NCBI GenBank assembly: GCA_014860445.1
Contig: JACZJT010000071.1
Location: 27,313-91,312, forward strand
Direction of reading: 5' to 3'
DNA length: 64,000 nt
Source: Burkholderiales bacterium
GTDB lineage: Bacteria > Pseudomonadota > Gammaproteobacteria > Burkholderiales > SG8-39
Position numbers and translations under genes: made by a program. The notes beneath the pieces are model-generated. The model made no database searches, was not told where the DNA came from, and saw nothing but the letters and a program-made list of their open reading frames with translations. Below, piece after piece: positions 13,761 to 22,759 of the stretch (the stretch's first letter is position 1; each line of letters starts with the position of its first letter).

Positions 13761-14141
13761 TCAGCCGATCACCAATATCGCATCGGCCTCGACGAGCGCA
13801 CCGCGCGGCAGCGAAGCAACGCCGATCGCGGCGCGCGCCGGATAGGGTTGCGTGAAATACGCGGCCATGGTTTCGTTGACCTTGGCGAAATGGGCAAGGT
13901 CGGTGAGGTAAATCGTCAGCTTGGCCGCATCGTCGAGCGAGGCCCCTGCTGCCGCGGCCACCGCTTTCAGATTGTCGAACACGCGCTTGATCTGCGCGTC
14001 GATGCCGTCGACCAGCTGCATGCTTGCAGGATCGAGGCCGATCTGGCCGGACAGATAAATCGTGTTGCCGCAGCGCACCGCCTGCGAATACGTGCCGATG
14101 GCGCCCGGGGCATTGGGAGTGGATATCGCGGCTTTGGCCAT
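13761..14141 (-). CDS. ridA: RidA family (reactive imine deaminase)
   Basis: This 126-residue protein is the length of the YjgF/YER057c/UK114 family. It contains [20 protein letters not shown] at the N-terminus, [12 protein letters not shown], and the signature [18 protein letters not shown] with the conserved Arg and Glu of the active pocket. Family members hydrolyse enamine/imine intermediates released by PLP enzymes such as threonine dehydratase. It follows recG on the same strand. Confidence 0.93.
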   Translation of the reverse strand: MAKAAISTPNAPGAIGTYSQAVRCGNTIYLSGQIGLDPASMQLVDGIDAQIKRVFDNLKAVAAAAGASLDDAAKLTIYLTDLAHFAKVNETMAAYFTQPYPARAAIGVASLPRGALVEADAILVIG

Positions 14142-14234
14142 GGTGTCTAAGATTCCCTGAAAGTTGCTCGTCGAAATCGAGCCTATAATTGCAGCCCGGT
14201 CGCGGATTGTCTCCCGCGATGTCCGAATCTTACA

Positions 14235-14576
14235 ATGACCTCAGCCGTCATCGCCAACCTCGAAAAGCTCATAGGCACACCGCGCGACGGCGCCTTGCTG
14301 CGATACTCGCTGGGCAACGAATACCTGAAGAACGGCGACGCGCACATCGCGCAGCAGCATCTCGCCGAGGCCGTGGCGCGCGATCCCGCCTACTCCGCGG
14401 CCTGGAAACTGCTCGGCAAGGCGCTCACCGAAACCGGGCAGCCGCAGGCCGCGCTGGACGCCTACCTCCAGGGCATCGCCGTCGCCGAGGAAAAAGGCGA
14501 CAAACAGGCGGCGAAGGAAATGGGCGTTTTCGCCCGCCGCATCCAGAGCAAGCTGACACCCGACCAGTCGTCCTGA
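14235..14576 (+). CDS. Small TPR-repeat protein
   Basis: This 113-residue protein is made of about two to three tetratricopeptide repeats: residues 20-55 ([29 protein letters not shown]) and 57-90 ([19 protein letters not shown]). It has no signal peptide. Its stop is 10 bp before the transporter start, so the two are likely co-transcribed. The partner protein is unknown. Confidence 0.85.
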   Translation: MTSAVIANLEKLIGTPRDGALLRYSLGNEYLKNGDAHIAQQHLAEAVARDPAYSAAWKLLGKALTETGQPQAALDAYLQGIAVAEEKGDKQAAKEMGVFARRIQSKLTPDQSS

Positions 14577-14586
14577 TCCGGCGCCC

Positions 14587-16548
14587 ATGTCCTTTCAATC
14601 GCAATTGCGCACCTGGCTCATCGGCGCGCCGCTGGACCCGCTGAACAAGGAGACGCGCCACAACCTCGCGCTGGTGGCGTTTTTCGCCTGGGTGGGACTG
14701 GGCGCGGACGGCATTTCGTCCTCCTGCTACGGACCGGAACAGGCCTTCCGCGCGCTGGGCGATCACACCGGCCTGGGCCTGTACCTGGCGCTGGCCACCG
14801 CAGCCACGGTGTTTATCATCGCGATCGCCTACAACCAGGTGATCGAGCTGTTCCCGACCGGGGGCGGCGGCTATCGCGTCGCGACCAAACTCATCGGCCC
14901 CTACGCCGGGCTGACTTCCGGCGCCGCACTGGTGCTCGACTACGTGCTCACCATCGCCATTTCCGTCGCCAGCGGCGTGGACGCGCTGTTCAGCCTGCTG
15001 CCGCTCGCCTTCCACGCGCACAAACTCGCGGCGGAAATCGGCCTGATCGTCCTGTTGATCGTGCTCAATCTGCGCGGCATGAAAGAGGTGATCAAGGTGC
15101 TGCTGCCGATTTTTCTCGGCTTCGTCATCACGCACGCCTTCCTGATCGTCTACGGCATCGGCGCGCATGCGCAGTACCTGCCGCAGCTGATTCCGGCGAC
15201 GCTTGCGGAAACCCGATCGCTCTCCGGGCAGATGGGCTGGGCGCATGTCGCCGCGCTGATGCTGCTCGCCTACTCGCAAGGGGGCGGAACCTACACCGGG
15301 CTGGAGGCCGTCTCGAACAATGTCAACGTGCTGGCCGAACCGCGCGTCAGGACCGGCAAGATCACCATGTTCTACATGGCGCTGTCCCTGGCCTTCACCG
15401 CGGGCGGCATCATTCTGCTGTACCTGCTGTGGGACGCGCAGCCGGTCGAAGGCCGCACGCTGAATGCCGTCGCCTTCGGCTCCATCATCAAGAGCCTGGG
15501 CTGGGAGCCCTGGATCAGCGACGCAGCGCTGTGGACGGTCCTGGCGCTGGAGGGCGGGCTCTTGTTCGTCGCCGCGAATACGGGGTTTCTCGGCGGGCCG
15601 GCGGTGCTCTCCAACATGGCCGCCGACTCCTGGGTGCCGCACAAATTCCGCCATCTGTCGACGCGGCTGGTTACCCAGAACGGCATCCTGGTGATGGGCC
15701 TGGCCGCGCTCGGCATCCTCGTCTGGACCGGCGGCAGCGTGTCCCTGCTGGTCATCCTGTACAGCATCAGCGTGTTCCTGACCTTCGCCATTTCCCTGTT
15801 CGGCCTGTGCATCTACTGGTGGCGCAGCCGCGCCGAGCAGGGCAAATGGATAGGCCGCCTGGCCCTGTCCGCGGCGGGCTTCATCGTGTGCACGGTCATC
15901 CTGACGATGCTGCTGGTGGAAAAATTCACCGACGGCGGATGGCTCACGGTGCTGATCATCACGGCCATCATCGGCATCTGCCTGACAATCCGCAATCACT
16001 ACAACTGGACCACGGCGCAGATCCGCAAGGTCGACGAAATATTCGCGAATCAGCCCTTTGGCAGCATCACCGGCGCGCCCAAGCCCGATCCGTCGCTGCC
16101 GACCGCGGTGTTCATGGTGGGGTCGAGCCGCGGCGGCGGGCTGCACACCCTGCTCTGGGTGCAGCGCATGTTTCCGGACCATTTCCGCAATTTCATTTTC
16201 ATCAGCGCGCGCACGGTCGACTCGCACAGCTATGGCGGCAGTGAAGACGTGAAATTGTTGCAAATGGAGGCCGAGGTCGCGCTCAATTATTTCGTCAACT
16301 TCTGCAACAGCAAGGGCTGGGCGGCCGAATCACATCTGGCGTTCGGCACCGACCCCATCGACGAGGACGTGAAACTCGCCGAGCAGGTGCATAAAGCGTT
16401 TCCGAACTGCATTTTCTTCGCCAGCAAGCTGGTTTTCCAGCGCGAAAACTGGCTCATCCGGCTGCTGCACAACGAGGCGGCCCTGGCGATCCAACGCCGC
16501 CTGCACCTTCAGGGCCTGCAAATGGTAATCTTACCGATGAAAATCTGA
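14587..16548 (+). CDS. APC-superfamily permease with cytosolic C-terminal domain (KimA/YdaO-like)
   Basis: This 653-residue protein has about 12 membrane helices in residues 25-480, then a soluble C-terminal domain of about 170 residues. The helix-1 region GADGISSSCYGPEQA and the block FPTGGGGYRVATKLIG are typical of the APC branch that includes KimA, the Bacillus subtilis high-affinity potassium transporter. The soluble tail (about 505-653, with VFMVGSSRGGGLHTLLWVQ) may sense nucleotides or ions as in KimA, but that is inference. Substrate is either K+ or an amino acid. It is followed 27 bp later by a one-helix membrane protein. Confidence 0.8.
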   Translation: MSFQSQLRTWLIGAPLDPLNKETRHNLALVAFFAWVGLGADGISSSCYGPEQAFRALGDHTGLGLYLALATAATVFIIAIAYNQVIELFPTGGGGYRVATKLIGPYAGLTSGAALVLDYVLTIAISVASGVDALFSLLPLAFHAHKLAAEIGLIVLLIVLNLRGMKEVIKVLLPIFLGFVITHAFLIVYGIGAHAQYLPQLIPATLAETRSLSGQMGWAHVAALMLLAYSQGGGTYTGLEAVSNNVNVLAEPRVRTGKITMFYMALSLAFTAGGIILLYLLWDAQPVEGRTLNAVAFGSIIKSLGWEPWISDAALWTVLALEGGLLFVAANTGFLGGPAVLSNMAADSWVPHKFRHLSTRLVTQNGILVMGLAALGILVWTGGSVSLLVILYSISVFLTFAISLFGLCIYWWRSRAEQGKWIGRLALSAAGFIVCTVILTMLLVEKFTDGGWLTVLIITAIIGICLTIRNHYNWTTAQIRKVDEIFANQPFGSITGAPKPDPSLPTAVFMVGSSRGGGLHTLLWVQRMFPDHFRNFIFISARTVDSHSYGGSEDVKLLQMEAEVALNYFVNFCNSKGWAAESHLAFGTDPIDEDVKLAEQVHKAFPNCIFFASKLVFQRENWLIRLLHNEAALAIQRRLHLQGLQMVILPMKI

Positions 16549-16575
16549 CCAGATGTCACGGAAAGGGGGAAATGC

Positions 16576-16767
16576 ATGAGTCTGCTAATGAAATCGGTGC
16601 TGATCACGGCCGGCCTCGGGCTGCTGTTCATCATTTACGAATGGAGCCTGATGCGCAAGAAGAAAGGCGGGGTCAGCCCCACCGACAAGAAGAACCTGCG
16701 CGATCTGGTTCTATTTACGGCCGGCGCCTGCGCGCTGGTGGCGTTCGCGGTGGCCAACCTGACCTAG
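16576..16767 (+). CDS. Small two-helix membrane protein
   Basis: This 63-residue protein has two hydrophobic segments (about 5-22 and 45-62) around a basic loop, MRKKKGGVSPTDKKN. AAGGGGGA just upstream is a good ribosome site. It is encoded between the APC transporter and a NarL-type regulator, with 8 bp to the latter. It is possibly an accessory subunit of the transporter. No family recognised. Confidence 0.7.
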   Translation: MSLLMKSVLITAGLGLLFIIYEWSLMRKKKGGVSPTDKKNLRDLVLFTAGACALVAFAVANLT

Positions 16768-16775
16768 CAAGCGCC

Positions 16776-17486
16776 ATGGCCTGCGGCAAGCTGCTCATCT
16801 GCGATGACCATCCGCCGATCCGCAAGGCAGTAACCTATATCGCACGGGAACTGATCAGCGATATCGAAGTCGTCGAAGCAGGCAACGGCGCCGAGGCACT
16901 GGCGCTGCTCGAACAGCACCCGGACATCGACCTGGTATTGCTGGACCTGCACATGCCCGGCATGAGCGGCTTCGACCTGCTCACCGAAATCAAGCTCAGG
17001 ACGCCGACCCTGCCGGTGGTGGTATTGTCGTCGGACGAAACGCGCACCGCGGTGGTGGATGCGCTGGAACGCGGCGCCACCGGCTATATCTGCAAATCCT
17101 CGCCCACGGATTTGCTCGCGAAATATCTCGAACACGCACTCGGCGGACACATCACCCTGCCGATCACGGTTGCGCATGCGGAATCTGCGCAAGCGACGGC
17201 GAAAGAACAGGCCGCCCCGGCTGCGCCGCGGGAACCGGTCGATCTGGGGCTTTCGCATAGACAAACCCAGGTACTGGGCTGCCTGCTGCGCGGCATGTCG
17301 AACAAACAGATCTGCCGCGAACTCGGGCTGGCGGAGGGCACGATCAAGAACCATGCGATCGCCGTGTTTCGCGCGCTGAACGTCACGAGCCGAGCGCAGG
17401 CCGTGATCGAAGCAAGCCGCAGGGGCCTGTCCGTCGGCGACTGGCGCGCGCAGTCCGACGCGCAACAAGAAGAAATCCCGAACTAG
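16776..17486 (+). CDS. NarL/LuxR-family response regulator
   Basis: This 236-residue protein has a receiver at 1-120 (LLICDDHPP, phospho-Asp in LVLLDLHMPGMSG, Lys in YICKSS). A Pro/Ala-rich linker follows, then a GerE/LuxR HTH at about 155-215 (LSHRQTQVLGCLLRGMSNKQ and EGTIKNHAIAVFRALN). I start at the ATG at 16776, which begins the receiver. The frame is open upstream but overlaps the small membrane protein. It converges with a HisKA_3-type kinase gene whose stop is 12 bp away, the expected partner by family. Confidence 0.93.
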   Translation: MACGKLLICDDHPPIRKAVTYIARELISDIEVVEAGNGAEALALLEQHPDIDLVLLDLHMPGMSGFDLLTEIKLRTPTLPVVVLSSDETRTAVVDALERGATGYICKSSPTDLLAKYLEHALGGHITLPITVAHAESAQATAKEQAAPAAPREPVDLGLSHRQTQVLGCLLRGMSNKQICRELGLAEGTIKNHAIAVFRALNVTSRAQAVIEASRRGLSVGDWRAQSDAQQEEIPN

Positions 17487-17496
17487 CGATTCGGGA
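17476..17496. terminator. Hairpin between convergent regulator and kinase genes
   Basis: TCCCGAA and TTCGGGA form a 7-bp perfect stem around a 7-nt loop that holds the regulator's stop codon. It probably serves as a two-way terminator, although the T-tract is weak. Confidence 0.6.
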
Positions 17497-17498
17497 CG

Positions 17499-19994
17499 CT
17501 AACCCGCGCCGACGCTCACGTACACCCGCGTTCCTTTTCCGGGTGCCGATTCGATCTCCCACCTTCCGCCGATGGATTCGGCCCGCTCCTGCATCGACAG
17601 CAGGCCCAGACCGGATTTGGCTGCGCCGATATCCGCAAAGTTCATGCCGACCCCGTCATCGGCGACACTCAAGCGCAGGGAATCTGCGTCGCTGTTGAAC
17701 TCGATCGCGACAGCCTTTGCCTGCGCGTGCTTGGCGCAATTGGTGAGCGCTTCCTGCGCAATGCGAAACAGGGCGATCTTTTTTTCCGCGGGCAGGCGTC
17801 CGCCGGAATGCCCGCCGCTCACCCGCACCGTGATGCCGGTGCCGGTTTCAAACTTGCGCGCGTATTCCTCGAGTGCGGGAAGAAGATCCCGGTTCTCCAG
17901 CAGCAGGGGACGCAGATCGACGCTGATCTCCTTGGCGCTCGCCTTGGCCACATCGATCAATTCGATGAGTTCGGCCAGCTGCCGCTGCATGTTTGCGATG
18001 TTGCCCTGCGGCAACTGTTTTTGCAGCAGGGCGAGATTGAGGCCGATCGCAGCGAGATTGGAGCCCACCCCGTCATGGAGTTCCGCCGCCAGCCGCCGCC
18101 GTTCGGCCTCTTGCGCGTGACCCAGGCGGCGCGCCATGTGCTGCAGCCGCCCGGCAAGGTCCAGCGCTGACTGTTCCGCATGCCGGCGCTCGCTCACCTC
18201 CGCCTGCAGCGCGGCGTTGGCCGCGCTCAGTTCGGTGGTGCGCTCGTGCACGCGCCGCTCCAGATCTTCGTTGAGGTGGCGCAACTGCTCCTCCGCCCGC
18301 CGGCGCGCGGTGATGTCTTCGCGCAATGCGAAAAACCCGGTGACTACGCCCGCTGCGTCGCGATCCGGGATATAACGCAGCGCCCGGGTGGAGACCTTTC
18401 CGTCCTCGCCGGTGAAGGAGTGTTCGTAGACGACCACCTCGCCGGCCAGCGCCCGCTTGATGATGGGTGCCAGAACGGCATACACTTTCTCACCGACGAA
18501 TTCGCGCACCGTGAGCCCCTGGTAGATTTCGCCGTAGCTTTCCCGGTAGAAACGATTCGCAAAAGTCATGCGCTGCGCCTTGTCGATGTGCGCGACCGCG
18601 ATCGGAAACGCGTCGAACAGTTCGCGCAGATGCGCCTCGTTGCGCTGCAGCGCATTCTCGGCGAGCTTCGTGTCGGATATGTCCACGATCACACCGACCA
18701 GACCGACGGTTTTGCCATCCGCGCCGAGCATCCGCCGCCCGGTAATGCGCCCCCAGAAATCTCCGCCATCCCTGCGCCGGTAGAGGCGCTCCCGGTCGAG
18801 CACGTCCGTCCTGCCTTCGATCAGCGCAAACATCCCGTTCATTCCGAGTTCACGCTGGTCCGGATGCACGCAGTCGACATACGCGCTGCCGATCAGCTGC
18901 TCCGGCGCACACCCGAACATTTCCGCCATGCGCCGGTTGGCATGGGTAATCACACCATTGCGGTCGACGTCGAAGATCGCGGCGCTGGATGTGTCGTACA
19001 CAAGCTGCAGATGCGCGATCCGCTCGCGCAAATCGGCTTCGAGCTGCTTGCGGTTTCGAAGCGTCTCCTCTTTGTCGTGGACCCTGAGCGCAAACAACAG
19101 CGACATAGCCAGCAGCGACAACGTGGCTACGGCGCCGACGCTCAGATAGTTGGCGCGCTGCGCGCGGTACGGGGCCAATACCGTATCCAGGGCCTGCCCG
19201 ACGTAAATGGTCAAGGGGTAGCCCGTGATCTGTTGATAGCGGTACATGCGCTCTACACCGTCGGTCCTGGCCCTGCTGCGATGGCCGCCGGCAGGCGCTG
19301 CACCGGCGCCCAGCCCGGGAATGTTTGTCAGGGAAACATCGGACATTCTGGAAAGGTCGTGCGAACGCGCCAGTATCTTGCCGTCCGCACGCACCAGGGA
19401 AATGGTGGCGCCATCGCCAAGGTTGACGCCCTTGTAGACCCGCTCCAGGATCGGAGGGGGAATCATCAGCACCATTACACCGGCAAAACGCGCCTGGCGA
19501 TCCACGATGGCGCGCGAGAAGGGGATCGTCAATTCGTTCAGCGACAACTCGATCGAGGGTGCGCCTATCTGCAACTCCTGTCGGTCGCGCCCGTCGTGGC
19601 CTCTGAAGTAAGGCTTGTCCGAGACGTCGATACCCGCAAAACCGGGCAGGCTACTGTAAGCAATGTGGCCGTTGGCATCAGTCACGATGATCTGGACGGC
19701 GCCTTCAGGCCCGAGACTTGCCTGATGCGCCGCCACCTGGTCGGCGAAAGGTACAACAGCCGCAACCCAGTCGTCGCGCATGTGCATCGACACAAGATCG
19801 ATGGCACGCACCGAAGCAGCCATATGGTCGGCGATGCTGCTGGCGATATTGCGTCCCTGAATTTCGGCCCTCTCCAATGCGACGCGCTCGGACCGGCTCA
19901 ATGCTGAGGCAATCGCTATCCACATCGCCAAGATCAGCAGGCCCGTGATGGCGAAGATCAGCAATGCGTTGCGGCTGAAGGGGTTGAAGCGCAT
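17499..19994 (-). CDS. Membrane sensor histidine kinase (Cache-PAS-PAS-HisKA_3)
   Basis: In this 831-residue protein, membrane helix 1 is at about 10-32. A periplasmic sensor of about 240 residues of dCache type follows (GFAGIDVSDKPYFRGHDG, ELTIPFSRAIVDRQ), then helix 2 at about 285-305. Two PAS domains (about 335-450 and 460-575) and a coiled coil (ERRVHERTTELSAAN) lead to HisKA_3 with the phospho-His in LAAELHDGVGSN (about 640). The HATPase has EALTNCAKHAQAK and ADDGVGMNF. The NarX/UhpB-type transmitter matches the NarL-type regulator encoded convergently. Confidence 0.93.
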   Translation of the reverse strand: MRFNPFSRNALLIFAITGLLILAMWIAIASALSRSERVALERAEIQGRNIASSIADHMAASVRAIDLVSMHMRDDWVAAVVPFADQVAAHQASLGPEGAVQIIVTDANGHIAYSSLPGFAGIDVSDKPYFRGHDGRDRQELQIGAPSIELSLNELTIPFSRAIVDRQARFAGVMVLMIPPPILERVYKGVNLGDGATISLVRADGKILARSHDLSRMSDVSLTNIPGLGAGAAPAGGHRSRARTDGVERMYRYQQITGYPLTIYVGQALDTVLAPYRAQRANYLSVGAVATLSLLAMSLLFALRVHDKEETLRNRKQLEADLRERIAHLQLVYDTSSAAIFDVDRNGVITHANRRMAEMFGCAPEQLIGSAYVDCVHPDQRELGMNGMFALIEGRTDVLDRERLYRRRDGGDFWGRITGRRMLGADGKTVGLVGVIVDISDTKLAENALQRNEAHLRELFDAFPIAVAHIDKAQRMTFANRFYRESYGEIYQGLTVREFVGEKVYAVLAPIIKRALAGEVVVYEHSFTGEDGKVSTRALRYIPDRDAAGVVTGFFALREDITARRRAEEQLRHLNEDLERRVHERTTELSAANAALQAEVSERRHAEQSALDLAGRLQHMARRLGHAQEAERRRLAAELHDGVGSNLAAIGLNLALLQKQLPQGNIANMQRQLAELIELIDVAKASAKEISVDLRPLLLENRDLLPALEEYARKFETGTGITVRVSGGHSGGRLPAEKKIALFRIAQEALTNCAKHAQAKAVAIEFNSDADSLRLSVADDGVGMNFADIGAAKSGLGLLSMQERAESIGGRWEIESAPGKGTRVYVSVGAG

Positions 19995-20127
19995 GCGCCG
20001 GTCTGATTGGAGTTTTGGCGCTCCAAAGTCCTGGTTACCAACGAGTCGCTACATTAACAGAGCCCCGGGTTTCAGTCTTGGGCAAGGCCCCCTGCGGGGC
20101 GGATAGCCGGTCAGGCAGGACCGGCGC

Positions 20128-20754
20128 CTATCGCGCCATGCGCTGCGCGAGGCTCTCCCAGCGCAAATCGCGCAAACTCTGCGCCAGCGTGTGCACGCTG
20201 CCATCGGCCACGCGCGCCTTGCGCTCGGCATCGGTCGGCACCTCATGATGGCGCAGCATCATCGCCAGCGCCTTGTCCTTGTGGAACGCCACCGGCTTCA
20301 ACACATCCGCCGGTCGCGTATGAAACGCGTCTTCACCCTCCGCGCAGGCGCGATCGAACACATTGAAATGCCGGCAGGCCATGGGGCGCAGCGGATGGAT
20401 CGCGCAGGCCTCGTCCACCAGGAACGGACACGAAGGCGTCGCACGATGCTGCGCCAGTTGCAGCCGCAGCGTTTCGCGCAGCGCGCCGTGCAGCTGTTCG
20501 GCGACGTACCAGGCGATGCCCGCGAGCTCCAGGGGATAGACCGGAATGTCGGTATGGCTGCGGCAGCACGCGGCGCAGCCGCGCGCGCAGGCGAGGGTCC
20601 GTCCCTTGCGCTCGCCCTCGCGCACACCCTGCGCGACGCCCTCATCCGTGGTGCGATACACCTCCAGCAACAGGCCGAGCCAGGGCAGGCGCGCCACATC
20701 CTCGGCAAACGCCGGCGGCGTTTGTGCCGAATCGTCGTGCTTTTTCTTGCTCAT
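20128..20754 (-). CDS. YkgJ-family cysteine-cluster protein
   Basis: This 208-residue protein carries the UPF0153/YkgJ cysteine pattern: CARGCAACCRSH, then CPFLVDEACAIHPLRPMACRHF, with CAEG further on. These cysteines probably bind zinc or an iron-sulfur cluster. The family function is unknown. It has no signal peptide. It is followed on the same strand by nothing close, and the carboxymuconolactone-decarboxylase-like gene lies 42 bp upstream, so the two may be co-transcribed. Confidence 0.85.
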   Translation of the reverse strand: MSKKKHDDSAQTPPAFAEDVARLPWLGLLLEVYRTTDEGVAQGVREGERKGRTLACARGCAACCRSHTDIPVYPLELAGIAWYVAEQLHGALRETLRLQLAQHRATPSCPFLVDEACAIHPLRPMACRHFNVFDRACAEGEDAFHTRPADVLKPVAFHKDKALAMMLRHHEVPTDAERKARVADGSVHTLAQSLRDLRWESLAQRMAR

Positions 20755-20796
20755 CCCTTCTTGCTCATCCCACTGGTTTCCCGTGTCGAACCGCGC

Positions 20797-21195
20797 TCAG
20801 GCTTTCGCGTCTTCCGCTCGCAACTCGGCGAACACATTCACCGCGACCAGCATCGCATCGCGCACCAGCGGCGCGCCCACATAGCCGAACAGGTGCAGCA
20901 GCGCCTCCGTCAACTCGTCTTCGGTCCAGCCCTGGCGCCGCGCCATGCGCAGATGGATCGCCAGTTCGGGCTCGCGGCCGGTGGACGCATCGGAGATCAC
21001 CGTAATCATCGTGCGCGTTTTCAGGTCCAGCCCCGGCCGGGTCCAGAGCGTACCGAACACCGTCTCGCTCGCGAGGTCGATGAACTTCTGCATCATCGGG
21101 TCTTTGTAGGCCGTCGCCGCCATCTTGTCGACGTAGGCGTCGCCCATCAGCGTGCGCCGCATCGCGCGGCCCTTGGCCAGTTCCGTATCGGACAT
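20797..21195 (-). CDS. Carboxymuconolactone decarboxylase family protein
   Basis: This 132-residue protein resembles PcaC/AhpD-fold subunits: TLWTRPGLDLKTRTMITV, AIHLRMARRQGWTEDELTE and LLHLFGYVGAPLVRDA. The CxxC motif of peroxidase-type AhpD is absent, so a decarboxylase-like or unknown role is more likely. I chose the ATG at 21195 because GGAGAAA stands just upstream. The frame stays open for 39 more codons without family similarity. No protocatechuate genes are nearby. Confidence 0.85.
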   Translation of the reverse strand: MSDTELAKGRAMRRTLMGDAYVDKMAATAYKDPMMQKFIDLASETVFGTLWTRPGLDLKTRTMITVISDASTGREPELAIHLRMARRQGWTEDELTEALLHLFGYVGAPLVRDAMLVAVNVFAELRAEDAKA

Positions 21196-21311
21196 CGGTT
21201 TCTCCTTTGGGTGGGTCGTGACAATAAGCGGGACAATAAAAAGGCCGGACGGCGGACGGGCAGCTTTCATGCAGGTGCCAATTGCGCGGAAATTCGGCTG
21301 ACACCCTCGCA

Positions 21312-21652
21312 CTATGCCAGTGCTGTCCTGGTCAATTCAATGCATTCGTCGAAACTTCGGCGGTAATCAAGAACTTCAAGCGCCGCGAAAGTTTCTCTCA
21401 GTGCGACTTCCTGCGAGGCGATGTTTGCAAGTATGACGTCCCGGCGGTCTTGCAGGATGGGCTGGATCTGCCACAGTGCCTCCGGCTCCTTCTCCACCAC
21501 CATGGCCAGATCGAAGATGTCTCGCGCTGTAAAACGATCCCCTCTGTGCCAAACCTTCTTCGCGATGACTTCACAGACGTCTCGACCTGAACCTCGCGCT
21601 CGAACAGGATCTCGATGGCCGTGGCATTTTCAGTCAGTGGCGCGGACGTCAT
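21312..21652 (-). pseudogene. Truncated, frameshifted AbiEii-type nucleotidyltransferase toxin
   Basis: Read on the minus strand, residues beginning MTSAPLTENATAIEILF reach VQVET. The reading frame then has to shift by one base near 21566 to continue EVIAKKVWHRGDRF, TARDIFDLAMVVEKEP and on to LTRTALA. The shifted part matches the C-terminal third of AbiEii/AbiGii nucleotidyltransferase toxins (the AKKxxxRGxRxTARDxFDLA block). The N-terminal two-thirds, with the GSxxxxDxD active site, is missing. It overlaps the end of the HTH gene, so the usual HTH-toxin pair has been reduced to antitoxin plus a dead fragment. Confidence 0.8.
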
Positions 21653-22100
21653 GGGCGATCTTCCCCAGGTTCTTCTCGACCCTTCCGGGTTTGGTCCATT
21701 TGGCTGCTTCGCCAACCAAGCCTTGCAGCAACTCGGGTGCGGCCTCGTCCAATAGCGCACGCAGATGCGGCCGTTTGCCGACAGGCGGCTTTCCCGTGAG
21801 CAGCGCGTGGATGAGTTCGTCCTCGGTAAGCGCGTTCTTATAGCTTACATTGGCCGTGGTGCACGCCATGCGGATGAAATCCGGACGGCGGATTTCGCGG
21901 ACCGGCTGAACGGCAAGATCGAGCCGCAGCGCTTCGAGAATCGCAAGAACCTTCCTGACGCCCAGATCCGGGAACAAGCCGTTCTCCAACTGGTTGAGCG
22001 TAGTTCGGGACAGCCCGGCCGCTTTTGCAAGTTGAGCCTGCGTCAGTCCGCGTTCGAGCCGCGTCTGCCGAATCTCGTAGCCTAGCTCCTGCAGTCTCAC
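21630..22100 (-). CDS. XRE-family HTH protein, orphan antitoxin of AbiEii-like pair
   Basis: This 156-residue protein has an N-terminal XRE helix-turn-helix at about 5-60 (IRQTRLERGLTQAQLAKAAG, SRTTLNQLENGLFPDLG). A C-terminal part follows with ALTEDELIHALLTGKPP and APELLQGLVGEAAKWTKPG, of the kind encoded directly before AbiEii-type nucleotidyltransferases. The start is a GTG with GGAGG upstream. The palindrome ATGTTGAACAT 24 bp upstream is a likely autoregulatory site. The cognate toxin is broken, so this gene is an orphan. Confidence 0.85.
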   Translation of the reverse strand: MRLQELGYEIRQTRLERGLTQAQLAKAAGLSRTTLNQLENGLFPDLGVRKVLAILEALRLDLAVQPVREIRRPDFIRMACTTANVSYKNALTEDELIHALLTGKPPVGKRPHLRALLDEAAPELLQGLVGEAAKWTKPGRVEKNLGKIAHDVRATD

Positions 22101-22123
22101 CGGAGACCTCCAATAAGTTATAT

Positions 22124-22134
22124 ATGTTGAACAT
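22124..22134. promoter_or_regulatory. Palindromic operator candidate upstream of the HTH gene
   Basis: ATGTTGAACAT is a perfect 11-bp palindrome in an AT-rich promoter region, 24 bp before the HTH start codon. Its position suggests self-repression. This has not been shown. Confidence 0.45.
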
Positions 22135-22225
22135 TATAGTAATACCAGGTAATTTTCAAGCCCTTGAAATACAGCGCGCTCCGCGTCTTACAAATCTGAA
22201 AAGCGCGAAGCTCTACAGGGTGCGC

Positions 22226-22255
22226 TTGACACTATTAATAACACTATAGTACTAT
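22226..22255 (+). promoter_or_regulatory. Candidate promoter of the RAMA-domain gene
   Basis: A consensus -35 TTGACA (22226-22231) is followed 18 bases later by TACTAT (22250-22255), within a strongly AT-rich stretch. It includes the perfect palindrome ATAGTACTAT, which could be an operator. The next gene starts at 22304. Confidence 0.5.
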
Positions 22256-22303
22256 TATACTTTCCAGGAACACAAGCGCGTTCAACTTGCGGGAGTGGCA
22301 TCC

Positions 22304-22702
22304 ATGAGAACCATTGAAGTGGACTTTGACGTGTATAAGGCCCTGACCATGCGTCGCGCTGCCGAGGAAATCACGGAAAACGACGTTCTGCGCGAATTGC
22401 TCGGCCTTACCCGCAGCGACAAGTCCCGCCCCGCCGCCAACGCTGCGACACCGGGCGATTGGGTCACCAAAGGCGTTCGATTCCCTGTCGGAACAGAATT
22501 CCGGGCGAACTACAAGGGGCAAACCTACCTCGGGCGCGTCGAGGGCGCGGCACTCGTCCTGAAAGGCGAGCGCTTCGATACGCCTTCCGCGGCGGCAATG
22601 TCTATTACCAGGAATCCAGTCAACGGCTGGACCTTTTGGGAATGCAGATTGCCGGGTCAGGCGTCCTGGCAAATGCTCAAGACGCTGCGCAAGATCGTCT
22701 GA
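22304..22702 (+). CDS. SeqA-N-like plus RAMA domain DNA-binding protein
   Basis: This 132-residue protein has residues 1-38 (MRTIEVDFDVYKAL, AEEITENDVLRELLGL) resembling the SeqA N-terminal/ribbon-helix-helix dimerisation domain. Residues 58-130 resemble the RAMA (restriction-associated) domain: GVRFPVGTEFRANYKGQTY, LVLKGERFDTPSAAAMSI and NGWTFWECRLPG. Such proteins probably bind DNA, perhaps in a modification-dependent way. The ATG at 22304 is preceded by GGGAG at 8 bases. It is monocistronic in an accessory segment. Confidence 0.75.
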   Translation: MRTIEVDFDVYKALTMRRAAEEITENDVLRELLGLTRSDKSRPAANAATPGDWVTKGVRFPVGTEFRANYKGQTYLGRVEGAALVLKGERFDTPSAAAMSITRNPVNGWTFWECRLPGQASWQMLKTLRKIV

Positions 22703-22759
22703 GCCGTGCATATGGCAGGTGCGCGCAGCACATTAAACTTCAGTGCCGCCGCGTCCTGC

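Noticed and set aside
14425..16263. 612-codon open frame opposite the APC transporter
   Set aside because: Shadow of the transporter gene. The composition is Gln/Arg/His-rich and no motif is present.
20797..21195. AhpD-type alkylhydroperoxidase
   Set aside because: The CxxC redox pair is absent, so only the broader carboxymuconolactone-decarboxylase family is supported.
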